A stretch of 64,000 bases of DNA from Ricinus communis (taxonomy: Eukaryota; Streptophyta; Magnoliopsida; Malpighiales; Euphorbiaceae), in assembly GCF_019578655.1 (NCBI RefSeq), contig NC_063257.1:24259939-24323938 (forward strand), read 5' to 3'. The notes under the pieces are model-generated. The model was not told where the DNA came from and did not search any database. It saw only the letters and a list, made by a program, of their open reading frames with translations. Each line of letters starts with the position of its first letter. Within the stretch, counting starts at the first letter, position 1. The position numbers and the translations under genes were made by a program. This document shows positions 21,991 to 34,170 of the stretch, one piece after another.

Positions 21991-24522
21991 GCATAATCAA
22001 GAATGTCTAGATATAGACAATAAACTTAGCAATTGTATTTTATTTAAGTTATTCTTATTTCCTTTTATTTTTAGTATTTACTGTATATATTTATTTTGTA
22101 GGCCTATGAAGGAAAAGTAAGCATTCATACCTTTTATGATTCCCAAAGAGCAATATTTCTTATATGGTAACATGTCAATTTATTTTTTTTAATATTATAC
22201 TCATGTTTAATTGATCTTATTTATCATTGTATGTTTAGTATGCGTTAACTGTTTGATTCATTATTAAGAAAATACTAGTTGGAAATTATTTGACTTTAGG
22301 CATGTCTCATTTTCTTATAGTATTATGACTTAGTTTTTTTCTTAATATGCTTGTCATTAGTAAGAAATTAGCTACATTCTATTAATTCATGATAGTTAGC
22401 CTTAGATTTAATGCTTTCCTTAGTTTAATTCTTGTTTTTGTTCAAGTTATTAATAAAAGTTCAATTTTAATTAAAATTGCCAATTTCTTTAATTTTATCT
22501 ATTTAAGTATTTTTACTGTTTAAATATTATACTTTTTTGTTAAGTCTATGTTTTTCATTATTTGTTTGCTCCTAGAATATATAAAAAGTAATTTTAAATT
22601 TTTTTTTTAAAATAATAAAAAATCGAGCAATCCACATCGCGGTAGTGAAAAATTGCACGGGCCCGCAGTGGAGGCACGACAGGAAGGTTACAGGCCCGTA
22701 GCAGCCAGTAGCAGTAGTAGTACACGAGTCACAGGACTTCCCACAAGGAGGACAGGCGCAGCAAGCAAGGGAGCTTAGCGTCCTCTGCAAGGTCGCGGGG
22801 CACTCGACGCAAGCAATGCGAGGCACGAAAGCTCCCACGAGCAAGGAAGACGCGAGACAACAAATGAGGGACTGCATGCTAGCCGCGAGGTCGCGAGCCA
22901 GACACATGGTTGCAGACCATACAAAGCACGAACCAGCTGCGAGGCGTGTACATAACTGCGATGAGGGCATCAACAGCACCAGCACACACGCTGCGAGCTC
23001 GCGGAGGAGCCGCCAGCCGTAGGAGGCGCGACTCAACTCCTTCCTTGGCCAATTTTTTGATAATTTAATTTTTAAAATTATTTAAAGTAATTGAGATATA
23101 TGTGAATTTTATTTAAAGTAATTGAGATATATGTGAAAATTAAGTCCTTTTTAGGCTGAAACATTCCCTTCAAATATTAAATATGTATACATCTCCCCTA
23201 CATACATAGTCATCTCAATAATTTATGACTTTATTTTATGATTTATTTTACGATTTATATTTAGTTATTTTACCTAAGAATTTAATTATTATAATTTCTT
23301 TAGGATTGTTCATTTCTCTTTCTTTCTCTTATAATTATCAATAATGTGCGTTCAAGTATGCTTTTAAGGTTGGATTAATGGAGATTGAAATTTTAAAGTT
23401 CATGGCTTTCTATGCATCGCTAAAATCTAGGAGAATATTCTATCTTTTTTCCTCCTTTCTTATTCATTATTTTTATATATATCCAATGACATTGACGGCA
23501 ATGTCAAATTTAAGTGTGAAGAAGAGAAATAGAATAATTCTTTTAATTATAAATTAATATAACATGTGAATTAGCAACTTTGGTTAATTTTTACTAAATT
23601 TTAAATTCTTTTACTCAGCTTTTTGTTATTATTCTTTATAAGAGTCAATAAAAGAATGTTATTATGTCAAGCTTCTTGAACTCTTGAATTAGTTTTTAAC
23701 ATGTATATGTGAACTCATAAGTTTATTTGCACTTAAATGGTCAAGTATCCATTCTTTGCATATAGACATGATGAGTAGTTTGACAAGTTTGAGTTGGATA
23801 TAATTAGAAGTGTATGATTTAGATTATTGTTTCTTTATTATTAAATTGGTTGCCTAAGTTTGTGAGATATGATATGGGCAAGTAAAAGCTCTAAGTTTAA
23901 TAATTTTACTCTGCTAATTTTAGTTGCTTAGTAATCAGGGATCTTCATGACCAATATTGATTTTCGCATAAAAAGACAATTAAAATTTATGAGTATGCAA
24001 AACATCTTGATGTATGTTTTGTTGAGTAACCAGGTGAAGTCATTAGCTATGTTTGTATTTGTGTAAAAAGACATAATATCTCAAGAAAGAAAGTAATTTC
24101 CAAGTATCAAGTTTAAATTCCAAGGGGTGTAAAGAAAAGAAAAAAGTAAAAGAGCTTCGAAAGCAAGTGTTATGAAAAATAAATGCCTATTAATCTCTTG
24201 TTATGAAAGAAGGTTTGTCTTTTGATTAAGGTTATGATGATTTGAATTATGCACCATAGTTGTATCCTTTGAAAATGAGTTAGGCTATTTGTTGTGAAGC
24301 AAGTGTGAAGGATTTGATGCTTAACAATAATTTAGTTTACACTTTTAAAGAAAATTTTGAAGATTTAAGTTGTTCTTGGATTGGCATGATTAGAACATTA
24401 GAAAGATTATTTTGAATAATATCTTGAAGCTCAGTATGAACATTCTTCATTGTTTTTGCAAAGGTTAATTCCTAAGTTGTTGTTTACTTGAGAACAAGTA
24501 AAGGTTTAAGTGCGGGGGTATT
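21991..24522 (+). other. Non-coding 3' part of element B with a GC-rich block
   Basis: AT-rich sequence closely parallel to 10558-12830 of element C. The block 22620-23040 is GC-rich and dense in short motifs such as GCGAGGCACG, GAGGTCGCGAGCCAGA and GCAGTAGTAG. It gives opposing long frames (154 residues minus, 68 plus) that look like composition artefacts. The end has AGTGCGGGGGTA at 24509-24520, the polypurine-like primer for plus-strand synthesis. Confidence 0.65.
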
Positions 24523-24940
24523 TGATAGGTCCATATTATTTATAAATATTTAGGATATTTTAGTGCTTTAATAGTATATTTTTATATATATAATATGGTG
24601 AAAATAAGTGTTTATATCTTACTTAAACTTCATTGTCTAATTCCAAGTAATATTAGCCAAGAGAGGAAAATATTAAGAAAAATACTCAAAAAGGAGCTTA
24701 ATAGGACATGTTTGTATCAAGCCCCAAAATTAAAACACATGGATTGCTATTTGTTGGCCTAACCCAATTCTACTATTTACCTAACGGGCATTTTAGTCAT
24801 TTGTATTATTATTAGGATTTATATTAAGAGTTATTTATGAGATAATATTTGGTGAAGATAAGGATACCTATAGTCTTATCTATTGATAGACTTATCTTAC
24901 GTATATTTATCTTTAAGGAGACCTATTTAGAGGAGGACTC

Positions 24941-24994
<54 letters not shown>

Positions 24995-25884
24995 ACAAAC
25001 CTAGTTCTAAAGAAGAGGAGGAGGAGAGATTTTTCTTATATGCTCTTTTCTACATCTCCTGTTCGTATCTATCCATCATTCTTTTCTCTGCAATTCCCTA
25101 CAGTTCTTCATAAACACTTTAGCTTTACTTTTCATTGTTCTTTTAAGATCTAAGAAGCTTTTCAAGAAGTGGAGAGTGAGGACTAATCATCTTCCTACTT
25201 GAAGGATTCTGGATTTAGAAAGAGCTTTTATTTTCTTATTTTTATATCTTTCTATTTAATACCATGATCATTGGGTTAAATATGTTAGGCTAATTTTTAT
25301 AAGTGTTTAGTTTAGCCTCTTTACTTATGTTTGAACTTTGTTGTTTATTTATTTAATGAGTGATTTCTTTACCTTCATGTCTTTATTAGTTTCAATTGTT
25401 ATTGTTAGTTAACCATCATATTAATTTAATAATAGTAATTGTTATAAAAATATTTAGGTTGAAGTGTATTAGGGACACCATTTTTGCTTCAATCTATGGT
25501 GGTAGAAGAAACTTTAGTTGCATCATTACTTAGAGTAATTAAAAGAAAAGGTACATCACCATCTCATTCATTAGATCTAGACTTAAAGTAAAACAAAGAG
25601 ATTACTAAGTAATTGGCTAGGTTAAATATTATCTTTATCCTATAGTTTTAAATCATAAGTATTTGCATTGCATATTTACTTCTTATTTTGTTACTTTATT
25701 TTATGAATATTATTCTCTCGAAATATTGATTTAGAGTGTTTAGATTTACTTTTATTGTTTTGTGTTGATAATTAGTCTATATAATAAGTGGCCTCATAGT
25801 TCCTTGAGAGATCAACCTCGAGGTGAACTTATCCTTACTATAAGAATAGTTCGTACACTTGCTAGTACTAACTTAGACACATCA
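24523..25884 (+). repeat. 3' LTR of element B
   Basis: 1362 bp. Starts TGATAGGTCC and ends ACTTAGACACATCA. The size difference from the 5' LTR is partly a longer (TA)n tract. The TATA-rich tract lies before the CTAGTTCTAAAGAAGAGGAG block. Confidence 0.93.
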
Positions 25885-26010
25885 ATCAGCATTGTGGAAC
25901 AAAACATATCAATGTTAAGTGTTTGGCAATCATATAGGTAGAAGAAAATTTGCATATTAAATGTGGCATTTGCGATTCATAAGTTCAGTTAGAAGATATA
26001 CTGACCAAGG
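25885..26010 (+). pseudogene. Copia RNase H end, part 2 (right of element B)
   Basis: Starts with the second ATCAG. Reading across the junction gives NQHCGTKHINVKCLAI, then VEENLHIKCGI and VQLEDILTKV. This matches the conserved C-terminus of copia RNase H (T-K-H-I-x-V ... L-A-D-I-L-T-K). It ends exactly where TGTGAGC of a Tat-type LTR begins. Confidence 0.82.
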
Positions 26011-26669
26011 TGTGAGCATGGAGGTTTTTCAGGCCCAACTCCAAGTAATTTACAACCTCGTCACTATGTCGAGGAACTGCTCTTTATACTAGGCTCGTTT
26101 CAAAATGAATCATTCAGTCGAGGGACCTAGAGGAGCACAATGATCATGTGACCATTGAAAAGGTGGAGTTTCCACCTAAAATATCGGGACAAGAAGGAGA
26201 GCAAGGATAATGACTTTGTAACCCTTGCGGAGAGCCTAGGATTTTCCCTCCCAACATAAGAGATAATGGGTTTGTAAAGTTAAGTACAAATAGAGAAGGT
26301 TATGAAGTGTCCCTATCCGCCTAATCATGAGCTTAACCTCCAATAGAGTAACCGAATATTTACCTGGTTTAATAACATTACTTTAACCTAAATCCTGGTA
26401 ATGATTTAGAGCATGAACCTTTTTTTTAGCATATGAGGTAAGCAAAGTAATACTAGCCTAAAAAGAGGTACATTGGTAACTCGACTAACCTTAAAGGAAG
26501 GCATACTGGTAACTTAACTATTCCTAGCAAGAGGTACTTTAGTACCTTAGATTTTATCTTCACATGTGAAGATGGCCAAATTAGAATTTGGTTTTATTAC
26601 CTAAATCTAGTAGTCGAATTCATTTATCTTAGTATTTTAGGTGAATATAGAGTGAGGGGTGAGGAGCTT
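26011..26669 (-). repeat. Tat/Ogre-like LTR segment (probable 3' LTR of element D)
   Basis: In the same orientation as LTR 35517 onward, with shared landmarks: TGTGAGC start, AGGCCC / GGGCCCGCCCC, TACTAGGCT, ACACGTGAAGA-like CACATGTGAAGA, and CATTTTATCTTAG. It abuts copia RNase H on the left and a CACTA terminus on the right. The minus-strand LTR end is ...GCTCACA at 26011. Confidence 0.65.
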
Positions 26670-27284
26670 CATTACAAGAATTCCTGCATTTAGTGACGGC
26701 TTTTAGTGACGGATGCCATCCGTCGTTACATAGTGACAACATAACGATAAATTAGCGACTACCACGTTGGTTCTAAACATGGCGACGACAGTATAGCGAC
26801 ATACACAACACCATCGTTAGTTAGGGCGCCAAACTTTGGCGCATCAAACAGTAAGGAAGTAGCAAAGGTTTTACAATGGGAATTTAGAGATGGAGTGCTT
26901 GCCATTGCTAATTATTGGCACCAACAAGGCACGAAACTTTAGCGTCTTTCCTGTTAATCTAGCGACGTAAAATTTCGTCGGTAACCTAGATCATCTAGGG
27001 ATGGCAAGTTCTCCGTCGATAAAAGTAACAACTAGCGACGGCGCGCGTGCCATTGCTAAAGGGAGCCTAAAAATATATCTAAGCAAGCTTATAATTCCAT
27101 GGCTAATGGGGTTAAGAAACGATGGTGTTTATGAGGTAAAATATTATAATCCTAAAATTTAGTAGATAGACTCTACTTATCGCCAAATTGGGTTTATTGA
27201 AATGATGGTGTTTGAATAATAACCTAAAATTTAACGACAGGGCGCATCCATCGCTAAATTTTAGAAATTTAAAACTCGATAAGT

Positions 27285-27432
27285 TCCTTCCCTTCCCTCT
27301 TTTCCTCTACTCTCCCTCTCTTCCCCTCCCTATTCTCTCCTCACAATCCCTCTCTCTTCACCTCCCCTCTCCCTACCCCACTTTTGTTCTTGTTCCAGCC
27401 GTCCTCCTCACCTCTAGTGTCCCTCCCCTCTA
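27285..27432 (+). promoter_or_regulatory. Long pyrimidine-rich tract in the CACTA element
   Basis: About 150 bases almost entirely C and T on the plus strand (CCTTCCCTCTTTTCC and similar), downstream of the subterminal repeats. Such tracts are common in plant 5' UTRs, so this may be the transcript leader of the transposon gene. The 73-residue open frame over it is a composition artefact. Confidence 0.4.
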
Positions 27433-28885
27433 GTAAGTTAGTTTAATTTAGTGTTTATTTTATTTTATTTAAATGTAATGTATTTTATATTTATTTAATT
27501 GTGTTTATATTTTTCATATTTTAATTTTTATACTTATTAAATATAAATTCATGCTATATTTAATTTAATAATATTTTATTAAGTTGTATCTTAAATAATG
27601 AGATTAAAAAATTTAGTCTAAAAAACTAGGTTAAAAATATTTTAAGAAATTAGTGTTATATTTAATTTAATTAAATTTAATTAATTTATATTTTAAAAAA
27701 TTAGGTTAAATTTACTAAATATAATTTCTGCTATATCTAATTAAATAATATTTTATTAAGTTATATTTTAAAAAATTAAGTATAAAAATTAGGTTAAATT
27801 TATTAAAGAAAATGTCTGTAATATTTAATTTAATTAAATTTGAATAATTTATATTTTAAAAATTATGTTAAATATATAATTTCTGCTATATTTCATTTAA
27901 TAATATTTTATTAAGTTATATTTTAAAAAATTAGGTTAAAACATTTAGTATAAGAAATTAGGTTAGATTTATTTGATTAATTTATATTTTAAAAATTAGG
28001 TTAAAAATAGGTATCAAGGAACTAGGTTAAAAGATTAGGTTAAGAAATTAAGTATAAAAAATAGGTTAAATGTTTTATCTAATTTCTATTATATTTTATT
28101 AAAATGAGGTACTAAATATTATGTTATTATATTTTATATTATGTAATTTAATTTATATTTATTAAGTTAAATATAAGTTAATGTAGTTATTATAATTTTT
28201 GTTTATTATTTATTATTAGTTTAATTATTTAATTATAATTTTTTTTATTCTTAGATAGTTTTTTTCAATAGAAATTGTTAGAAGACGCGTACATAGATTA
28301 GCAAGCAGTATGTATATATTTTTTTTAATTTATCAAATATATTAATAAATACATTAGCAAGCAGTATGTATTTATTATTTATTAATTAGTGAATAATAAA
28401 TGTATGGGTATGACTGACATGTTAACAAACTTGGATGAATAGATTTAGACTATGTTTGATTAAACTTGATGGATGTAAAAGTTCATGGTAATTAGGTATG
28501 TGCCTATATTTATGCATGTTGTTTATTCAGGAATTGGACCTGTTTTATAGGGGATATATTTATGTTATAGGGAAGACTCTAATGAAATTTTGGTAGAATT
28601 TTAAAGGTAAAAAAAATCTCTAAAAATAAAAATAAAAATTTTAATAAAACTAAAATTAATATCTAAGGCTTAATAATCTTAGTGATTAGAATATTTAAAA
28701 ATATTTAAAATTAGATCTAAATCAAAAAAAATTAATAAAAGTGGAGACATAAGAATATATATTATGAATTTTTATTTTTTAAATTATTTTTATATTCACT
28801 GCTTTCTATTACTTTAAGCTTTTTATGATTTTTTTTTAAATAAATCAATGATGTTTGCAATATTGATACAAATAAAATAATTTAG

Positions 28886-30468
28886 ATGGAAGACAGACGC
28901 CCTCATAGGAAGCGTCAAGGACGGACTACTCCACTACCCTTACCCTCTATCATGGAGACATCCTAGACACCTTCTTTTACACCGACCTCTACACTCATGT
29001 TGAGGCCACTGTTGCCTCTACCACCTTCCACTACAACCACAAATTCTTTCACCATCTACTTTTGTTCCACCACCCACCAACCACAACACGCGTGCCACCA
29101 CCTAAGGAAGCCTCACTGGTTGGATCATCATCGAGAGTTCAAAGCCCCATATATGGATTGAGAATGATAAGTAATAAAATTTATTTATTTTATATTGATA
29201 ATTACTATAAATTTAATTTAATACTCTTGTATACACTAATTGCATTAAATTTCTTGTATACAGATTAGTACACTCTCATCTGTGCTCGACGAGGGCCACA
29301 AAGATCTTCAGGAACGCCATAAAGCGCGAGGAGTACGTGTGGCGCTTCGTGCCCAAGGCGGTGAAGGACCTGTATTTCACCGAGTGGAAGGTCAAAAATA
29401 TTAATGATTATTCAATAATTTAATGTTTAAAATTAATTAATATTAACATTTTTTTTATTTTTTTGTTTGCATAATTTTTTCACCTTGGACTCGAGGTTCA
29501 AGGACCAACTCCAAGCTGCTTGGGATAGGCATGCAGCTGAGAGATATCTCGACATGGTTTCCAGCTAAAAAAGGAGTGGAAGTGGTCTCGATGTGTCCCG
29601 GAGGACACCTGGGCCCACTGGACAGACTACTAGAAAAGGCCCGATGTGAAAGCAGCCTCTGAGACCTATAGTAACAACCGTCTTAGCGAGGTTGCTAGCC
29701 CTAGTACAGGCCTTGCTCGTCACACTGGTGGGTCAAGGTTGGCCATCGACCATGGTTGGGTACTGGTAAGAATTAACAAACTTCTGTAGTTTATTTAAAA
29801 GTATTAATTAAATTTGTAACATAAAATTATCTTTAATCAGACCATTTTCTTTTGTTCAAGCCAAGGAGTTACATCACGAGCCTACCGTCTTTGAGCTGTT
29901 ATGCCGGTTGCACAACAAGACTAATGGCTAGTTTATCGACAACAAGTCCCAATAGATCACTGTAAGTTACTTATAACTTATAAATTTTCAATTAATATTC
30001 CTAGTGTTTTAATTTAATATGATAATTAATTTTAATTTTTGTCTAATACAGGATACTGGTAAGGCACGGGCAACTACTGCATCTCAACCTGATGAGAGTT
30101 GTTCCGATCCTCCACTGGTTGACATGTCGTAGTTGTTCGTTGAGGTCGTCAGCGGGGAGATGAAGCATTGCATATAAGGGCTGGGTTTAGAGGCGCCCAA
30201 CTTCTCCCACCCTCATAGCTCCAGCAGCACTACATTTGATCACTCGCAGGAGATGCTCTAATGCGAGTTATAAGTGGAGCTTGATCAAGAGTACGGTGGC
30301 TGTATAGTAGATCTGGAGCGGGCAATGCAGCACATGGTTTGCATGTTTAGTGCTAGTATCATTCCGCCACTTGCACCTGCTCCTCTAGCTGGTGCGTCTA
30401 CGACTAATATCCCGGATCCTCCACTTCAGGAGCAAGGCGACTCCTCCTCGTCCACTAGCTTCGATTAG
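28886..30468 (+). pseudogene. CACTA Transposase_24-like gene remnant
   Basis: Starts MEDRRPHRKRQGRTTPLPLP. Islands of higher GC with good amino-acid signal are separated by AT-rich intron-like stretches. They read TRIFRNAIKREEYVWRFVPK at about 29290; LDSRFKDQLQAAWDRHAAER at about 29490; SNNRLSEVASPSTGLARHTG then GSRLAIDHG at about 29670-29760; a PTVFELLCRLHNKTNG-like block at about 29880. The final open piece is 30274-30468, ending SSSSTSFD. The TGLARHTGGSR and ELL.R.H.K pattern fits the plant En/Spm Transposase_24 family (family knowledge). Stops in most pieces show it is dead. Confidence 0.6.
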
Positions 30469-30920
30469 AAATATTTTTTCATACTTTACTGTATAACATT
30501 TTTTTAGTACATAGTTTTTTTACTACATATTTTTGTATATAATTATTTATATTTTTCAATTTCATAATTTTAATTTCTATTTCAATGTATATTAATATTA
30601 TATAAGAACTAATTTCATTAAAATTCTAATTAATTAAAAAAAACATGTGTTTAGCGACAATAATTAAATAAGTATTTTTAAAATAAAAAACTTAATGACA
30701 GATTAGCCATAGATTTTATTATTTTAAAAATAAAAATAACAACATTTACCAACAGATTATCGATGAATATTAAATAAATATTTTTAAAAAACCATTTAGC
30801 GACAGGATAGCGACGAATATTTATTAATTTAGAAATAGATTTAACCCTGGAATACTGATGGTTTACCGACAGTGTAATTTCTCGACAGCCTATCGATGAA
30901 CTTTTTCCATCAGTAAACCG

Positions 30921-33060
30921 AGATACGATGCCTAATTGCCTACGCCTTATCTCGTTAGTTGTTGAGGTAGGAAGCACCACTTTTCTGTATTGATAAATGA
31001 GCAACTGTAGAGAAGACACCATCTTGTCCCCAAGATAGGAGGCACCACCTCGCTATTTGCTCGAGTTGCTTGGTAGAACATGAGGGACCACCTTGTTGTT
31101 TATGCATGTTCCAAGAGACACCATCTCGTTATTTGTATGACTATTTTTGGATGATGAATTTGTTGGTAGCGCGGGAGGCTTTGCGCTCTTGCTTTAAACA
31201 ATGAATGAAGTGAAGTTGAACAAAGCAATGATTTATGAAGAAAACTTAGCCTCAAGATTGGCATCATGGGCTAGGTTAGTGGGAATGTAAATTTAGCCTG
31301 AAACAGTGATGATCTAGATTACATGTGTGGCGATAGACTATATGAGTTGTGTCCTTGAGATACTTCGTATCAACTATTGTTTATTCATGAATACATGTAT
31401 GCATGATGTGTAATGATGGCTTAGTAAATATGTGTGTGTGTGTGTTTACTGGTCAGGCAACAAGAACAACTGCTCGGTGATGGCAGTTTCACCACTGTCT
31501 GATCCTTTTGCTGTTTTTATTCATTGGGTGCTTAGCTCTATATTGCCTTAAATGGATACCCTTACCTACGTTCGATTTTGGATTATCGCTTAGTTAATGG
31601 CAATGAAGGATACATCACGCATAGATTCATCTAAGGAAGAGTCATTTTGAACATATATTGTCTTGAGAAATATTGTTATGATCAACGGTCTAAATACAAG
31701 ATATAGCCCCTCTATGCAAGCGAGTTAAGCCTAAAAGATGTGCCGGCATTGTTTAAGCATGCGCGATATTAGATTCCTCCATTATTGCCCCTCTAACTTC
31801 AGCTAAGCTTCCATTTTTATTGGCTATAATTTGGGAGGAGAGAGTGATTGTCTCTAATGCAACTTGCTCATCCTTCAGGTGTTTATTGCTCTCATACCCT
31901 TCATTTTTCTATTTTTTTCTTTTTTATTTTTCATGCTCAATTTTTTTTCTAAACCACCGTTTTTGGGTTTTCGATTTAACGAGCTACTATTGCCTTAATT
32001 TTTGGCCAGATTGCCTTTTGTACTAGTAGGTCAGCCTTAACTTTTGCCTAACCCGCCCCTTTAGGGATTTTCAACTTAGCAGGCATCTCTTTTTGTTATT
32101 AATTCTTTTTTATTTTTCTTTCATCCTCTTTTTTTTTCTTTTTTTTCTTCTTTTTTTCTTGGGAGTATGGTGCAAAAGGAGTGGGAATTACCTGCCTCTT
32201 GATTGCCTCTGTCAATGATAACTTTTAGTCATGGTTGCAGCTTCTTGCTGTATTTGTTTATGATATGTTTGGCATCTCTATTAGTTGAACATTGTAAAGA
32301 TCATCTTCTAAGCATATTGCTATTCAATATGATGTTACCAAACAATTCAATCCAAATAGAACTAGTGTCATGTCCAAATACCTGGTCGAACACTCGTCGT
32401 CAGCCAGCCTTTTTAGGTTTTTTTATTAACCATTTTCTCTTTGAAATGCTCTTACTTTTGCCTAGGTCATCTTCTTGTGCTGGATTATTAGCCTAGTGGG
32501 CTTTATATTTATTCTTTTCTTTTTTATTTCCATCATTCATTTCTTATATAGCCTTTTAGCCTAGTTGAACGGTCTAATCGCCTTCTAAATCTAGCGACCC
32601 TATTGTAGCTTTACAAAAAAAAATCTTGATAATGAGGGGGGTTTTCCCATTAGGTTTGTATCTAGTTTTTCTTTTAGGATCAGAACCGTGTGAGCTAGCT
32701 TGGATCTTTCTTTCTAACCATTTGTGCTTCTTTTGGTTTGAGTCTATTTTTGGCTCAACTAGCTTGGCGCATGGGTGGATTGGAGCTGGGTTTAGACTAG
32801 GCATGTTTTTACCTTTTTTTTATTATTCTCACTCTATCGTTATGAGTTAGGCAGTCTATGAACATGACCTCTTCAAAGGAGTCAGTTATACTTGAATTGA
32901 ATGAATGAATGACATGGAATCTCAATATGCATGCGAGGTAATCAATTAAAGTCCAAATTAACATCAAGTAAAACATCGCACAAACAAACAAACAACATTG
33001 ATTGTCCACTACAACAAACTAAAAGTATTGTTTATCAAAGTCATAAAGCAAATGAAAATA
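30921..33060 (-). other. Non-coding 3' region of Tat-like element D
   Basis: No supported gene. Holds degenerate repeats around ACCACCTTGTTGTTTATGC at 31020-31140 and a TTTTGCCTAACCCGCCC...TTTTCAACTTAGCAGGC module at 32041-32085. That module recurs at 61674-61756. Long T/C tracts lie at 31905-31945 and 32100-32160. The position between gag (to the right) and an LTR (to the left) fits the non-coding 3' end of a minus-strand element. Confidence 0.5.
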
Positions 33061-34170
33061 AGAAGGCCTTCACTCACGATCGATGATCTGCCCCTCCTTG
33101 ATGAGCTTTTAAACCTCGTTCCTTAAGACATAGCAGAGGTTGGTGTTATGACCGGGCATCTGGTGATATTAACAGTATGCATTCGGGTCATCACCTATTT
33201 GAGTCACCCTTGGCCTTATGAATGGTAGATTTAACAATTTGAGCTTTTGTAGCTTGGCGAAAACTTAAGATAAGAGGACTAGGAACTTAGAATACTTCTC
33301 GAGTTGAGGGGAAAAATTTAGCTCGACTTGGGACATACTAACCTCCTTGGTCCTCGAGCTTCCCGCCAAGCATCTCTTAGAGCTACTTTTTTTATGCTCA
33401 AGTTCTTCCAAATTCGAGGCACACTCCTTGAAGTCCTCGAAAGTCTAGAGAGGAATCGTTGCTAGCTTTTCCTAAATGTGGGCAAGTGGTCCTTTGGCCA
33501 TATATCAAACTTCCTGCTCTAAAGGCTTGTTGACCATCCTAGCTACCTCTGCCTTGAAGCGCAACATGAATCGGAAATACCCTCATTTTGCATCTACTAG
33601 GTAATTTCTAGGTCTCTAACAGTGACCTCTGCTTCTGCATTATACTCGTACTGGCCCACGAACCTTTCAGCCATGTCTTTCCAGTTGTTGCGGACCTTTT
33701 CATCTAGCTGCTAGTACTAATGATTGGCTTGCCCTTTCAGATAGAGCCTAAAGAACTTGACAATCTATTCCTTAGTGAGGTTCTGACATGTGGACATGGC
33801 TACTCGGTAGGAGTTGATAAAGGCATGAGGATCACTAGTACCATTAAACTTGGGTAAATCTAGGAGGTTAATTTTCTTAGCTTTGGTGGCCATTGTAGCA
33901 GGCTCTTCAATGTCGCCTATTACTTCCCGTCCTTTCAATATTAGCATTTTCTCGAGCTTCCCCATTTGTTTCTGCATCTCTTTCACTAGGATTCTTAGAG
34001 AGAGGGATTCCTAGAGCAACAGTCTGTTTAATCTGAACTTCTTTTCGGATCATTAAACTCATATAGGTTACTGCCATTTTTGTCCTTATTAGATGGTTGT
34101 CCAAAATCCAGTACAACCAGGTTCCTAGGAGTTGTTCCGAGACCATCGACCCTCTTGGTGGTCCCATTAT
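33061..34170 (-). pseudogene. Tat/Ogre-like gag remnant of element D
   Basis: On the minus strand: MKEMQKQMGKLEKMLILKGR at 33986, then INLLDLPKFNGTSDPHAF. A Retrotrans_gag core follows over stops (FFRLYLKGQANH, NNWKDMAERFVGQYEYNAEA). A C-terminal block near 33190-33080 reads YHQMPGHNTNLCYVLRNEV and GQIIDRE. This His/Cys block is characteristic of Tat-lineage Gag (family knowledge). Many stops; dead. RT and integrase are not visible further left. Confidence 0.75.

Larger units (their letters stand above)
18165..25884 (+). mobile_element. Element B: full-length-bounded Athila-like element, gag-protease only
   Basis: 7720 bp, with a 5' LTR (18165-19450), tRNA-Asp-type PBS (19459-19476), gag, protease, a GC-rich block, a polypurine-like tract (24509-24520) and a 3' LTR (24523-25884). 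It is flanked by ATCAG on both sides. Both LTRs start TGAT and end ACACATCA. The internal region of 5072 bp has gag and protease pieces but no RT, RNase H or integrase. It would therefore depend on enzymes from another element (inference). Coding parts contain stops and frameshifts. Confidence 0.93.
16100..26010 (+). mobile_element. Copia element E, internally deleted and split by element B
   Basis: The order is 5' LTR (16100-16426), PBS (16428-16440), gag, zinc knuckles, protease and a GAG-pre-integrase start (to 17955). After a short decayed stretch comes the RNase H end, which is interrupted by element B (18165-25884) and resumes at 25885-26010. Integrase, RT and most of RNase H are missing between about 17955 and 18120. 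The right end is cut where a Tat-type LTR begins at 26011, so no 3' LTR is present. Confidence 0.8.
26670..30920 (+). mobile_element. CACTA (En/Spm) transposon inserted in the Tat-like LTR
   Basis: The left end CATTACAAGAATT at 26670 resembles CACTACAAGAA. Dense subterminal words follow: TTTAGTGACGGCTTTTAGTG, CCGTCG, TAGCGACG and GCGACGGCGC up to about 27060. Similar words appear at the right end (30650-30900): TTTAGCGACA, ACCGACAGTG, ATAGCGACGA. A transposase-related coding remnant lies between. The right terminus (expected CTTGTAGTG-like) is not clear, so 30920 is approximate. Confidence 0.75.

Noticed and set aside
22572..23036. 154-residue minus-strand frame in the GC-rich block of element B
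   Set aside because: Open because GC-rich sequence has few stops; cysteine/alanine-rich with no family resemblance, antisense to the element and absent in the same form from element C.
27212..27433. 73-residue frame over a pyrimidine tract
   Set aside because: Low-complexity Leu/Pro/Ser translation of a CT-rich stretch inside a CACTA element.
32990..33030. CACTACAACAAACT at 33008 as a second CACTA terminus
   Set aside because: No subterminal repeats beside it and the third block differs from CACTACAAGAA; chance match is more likely.
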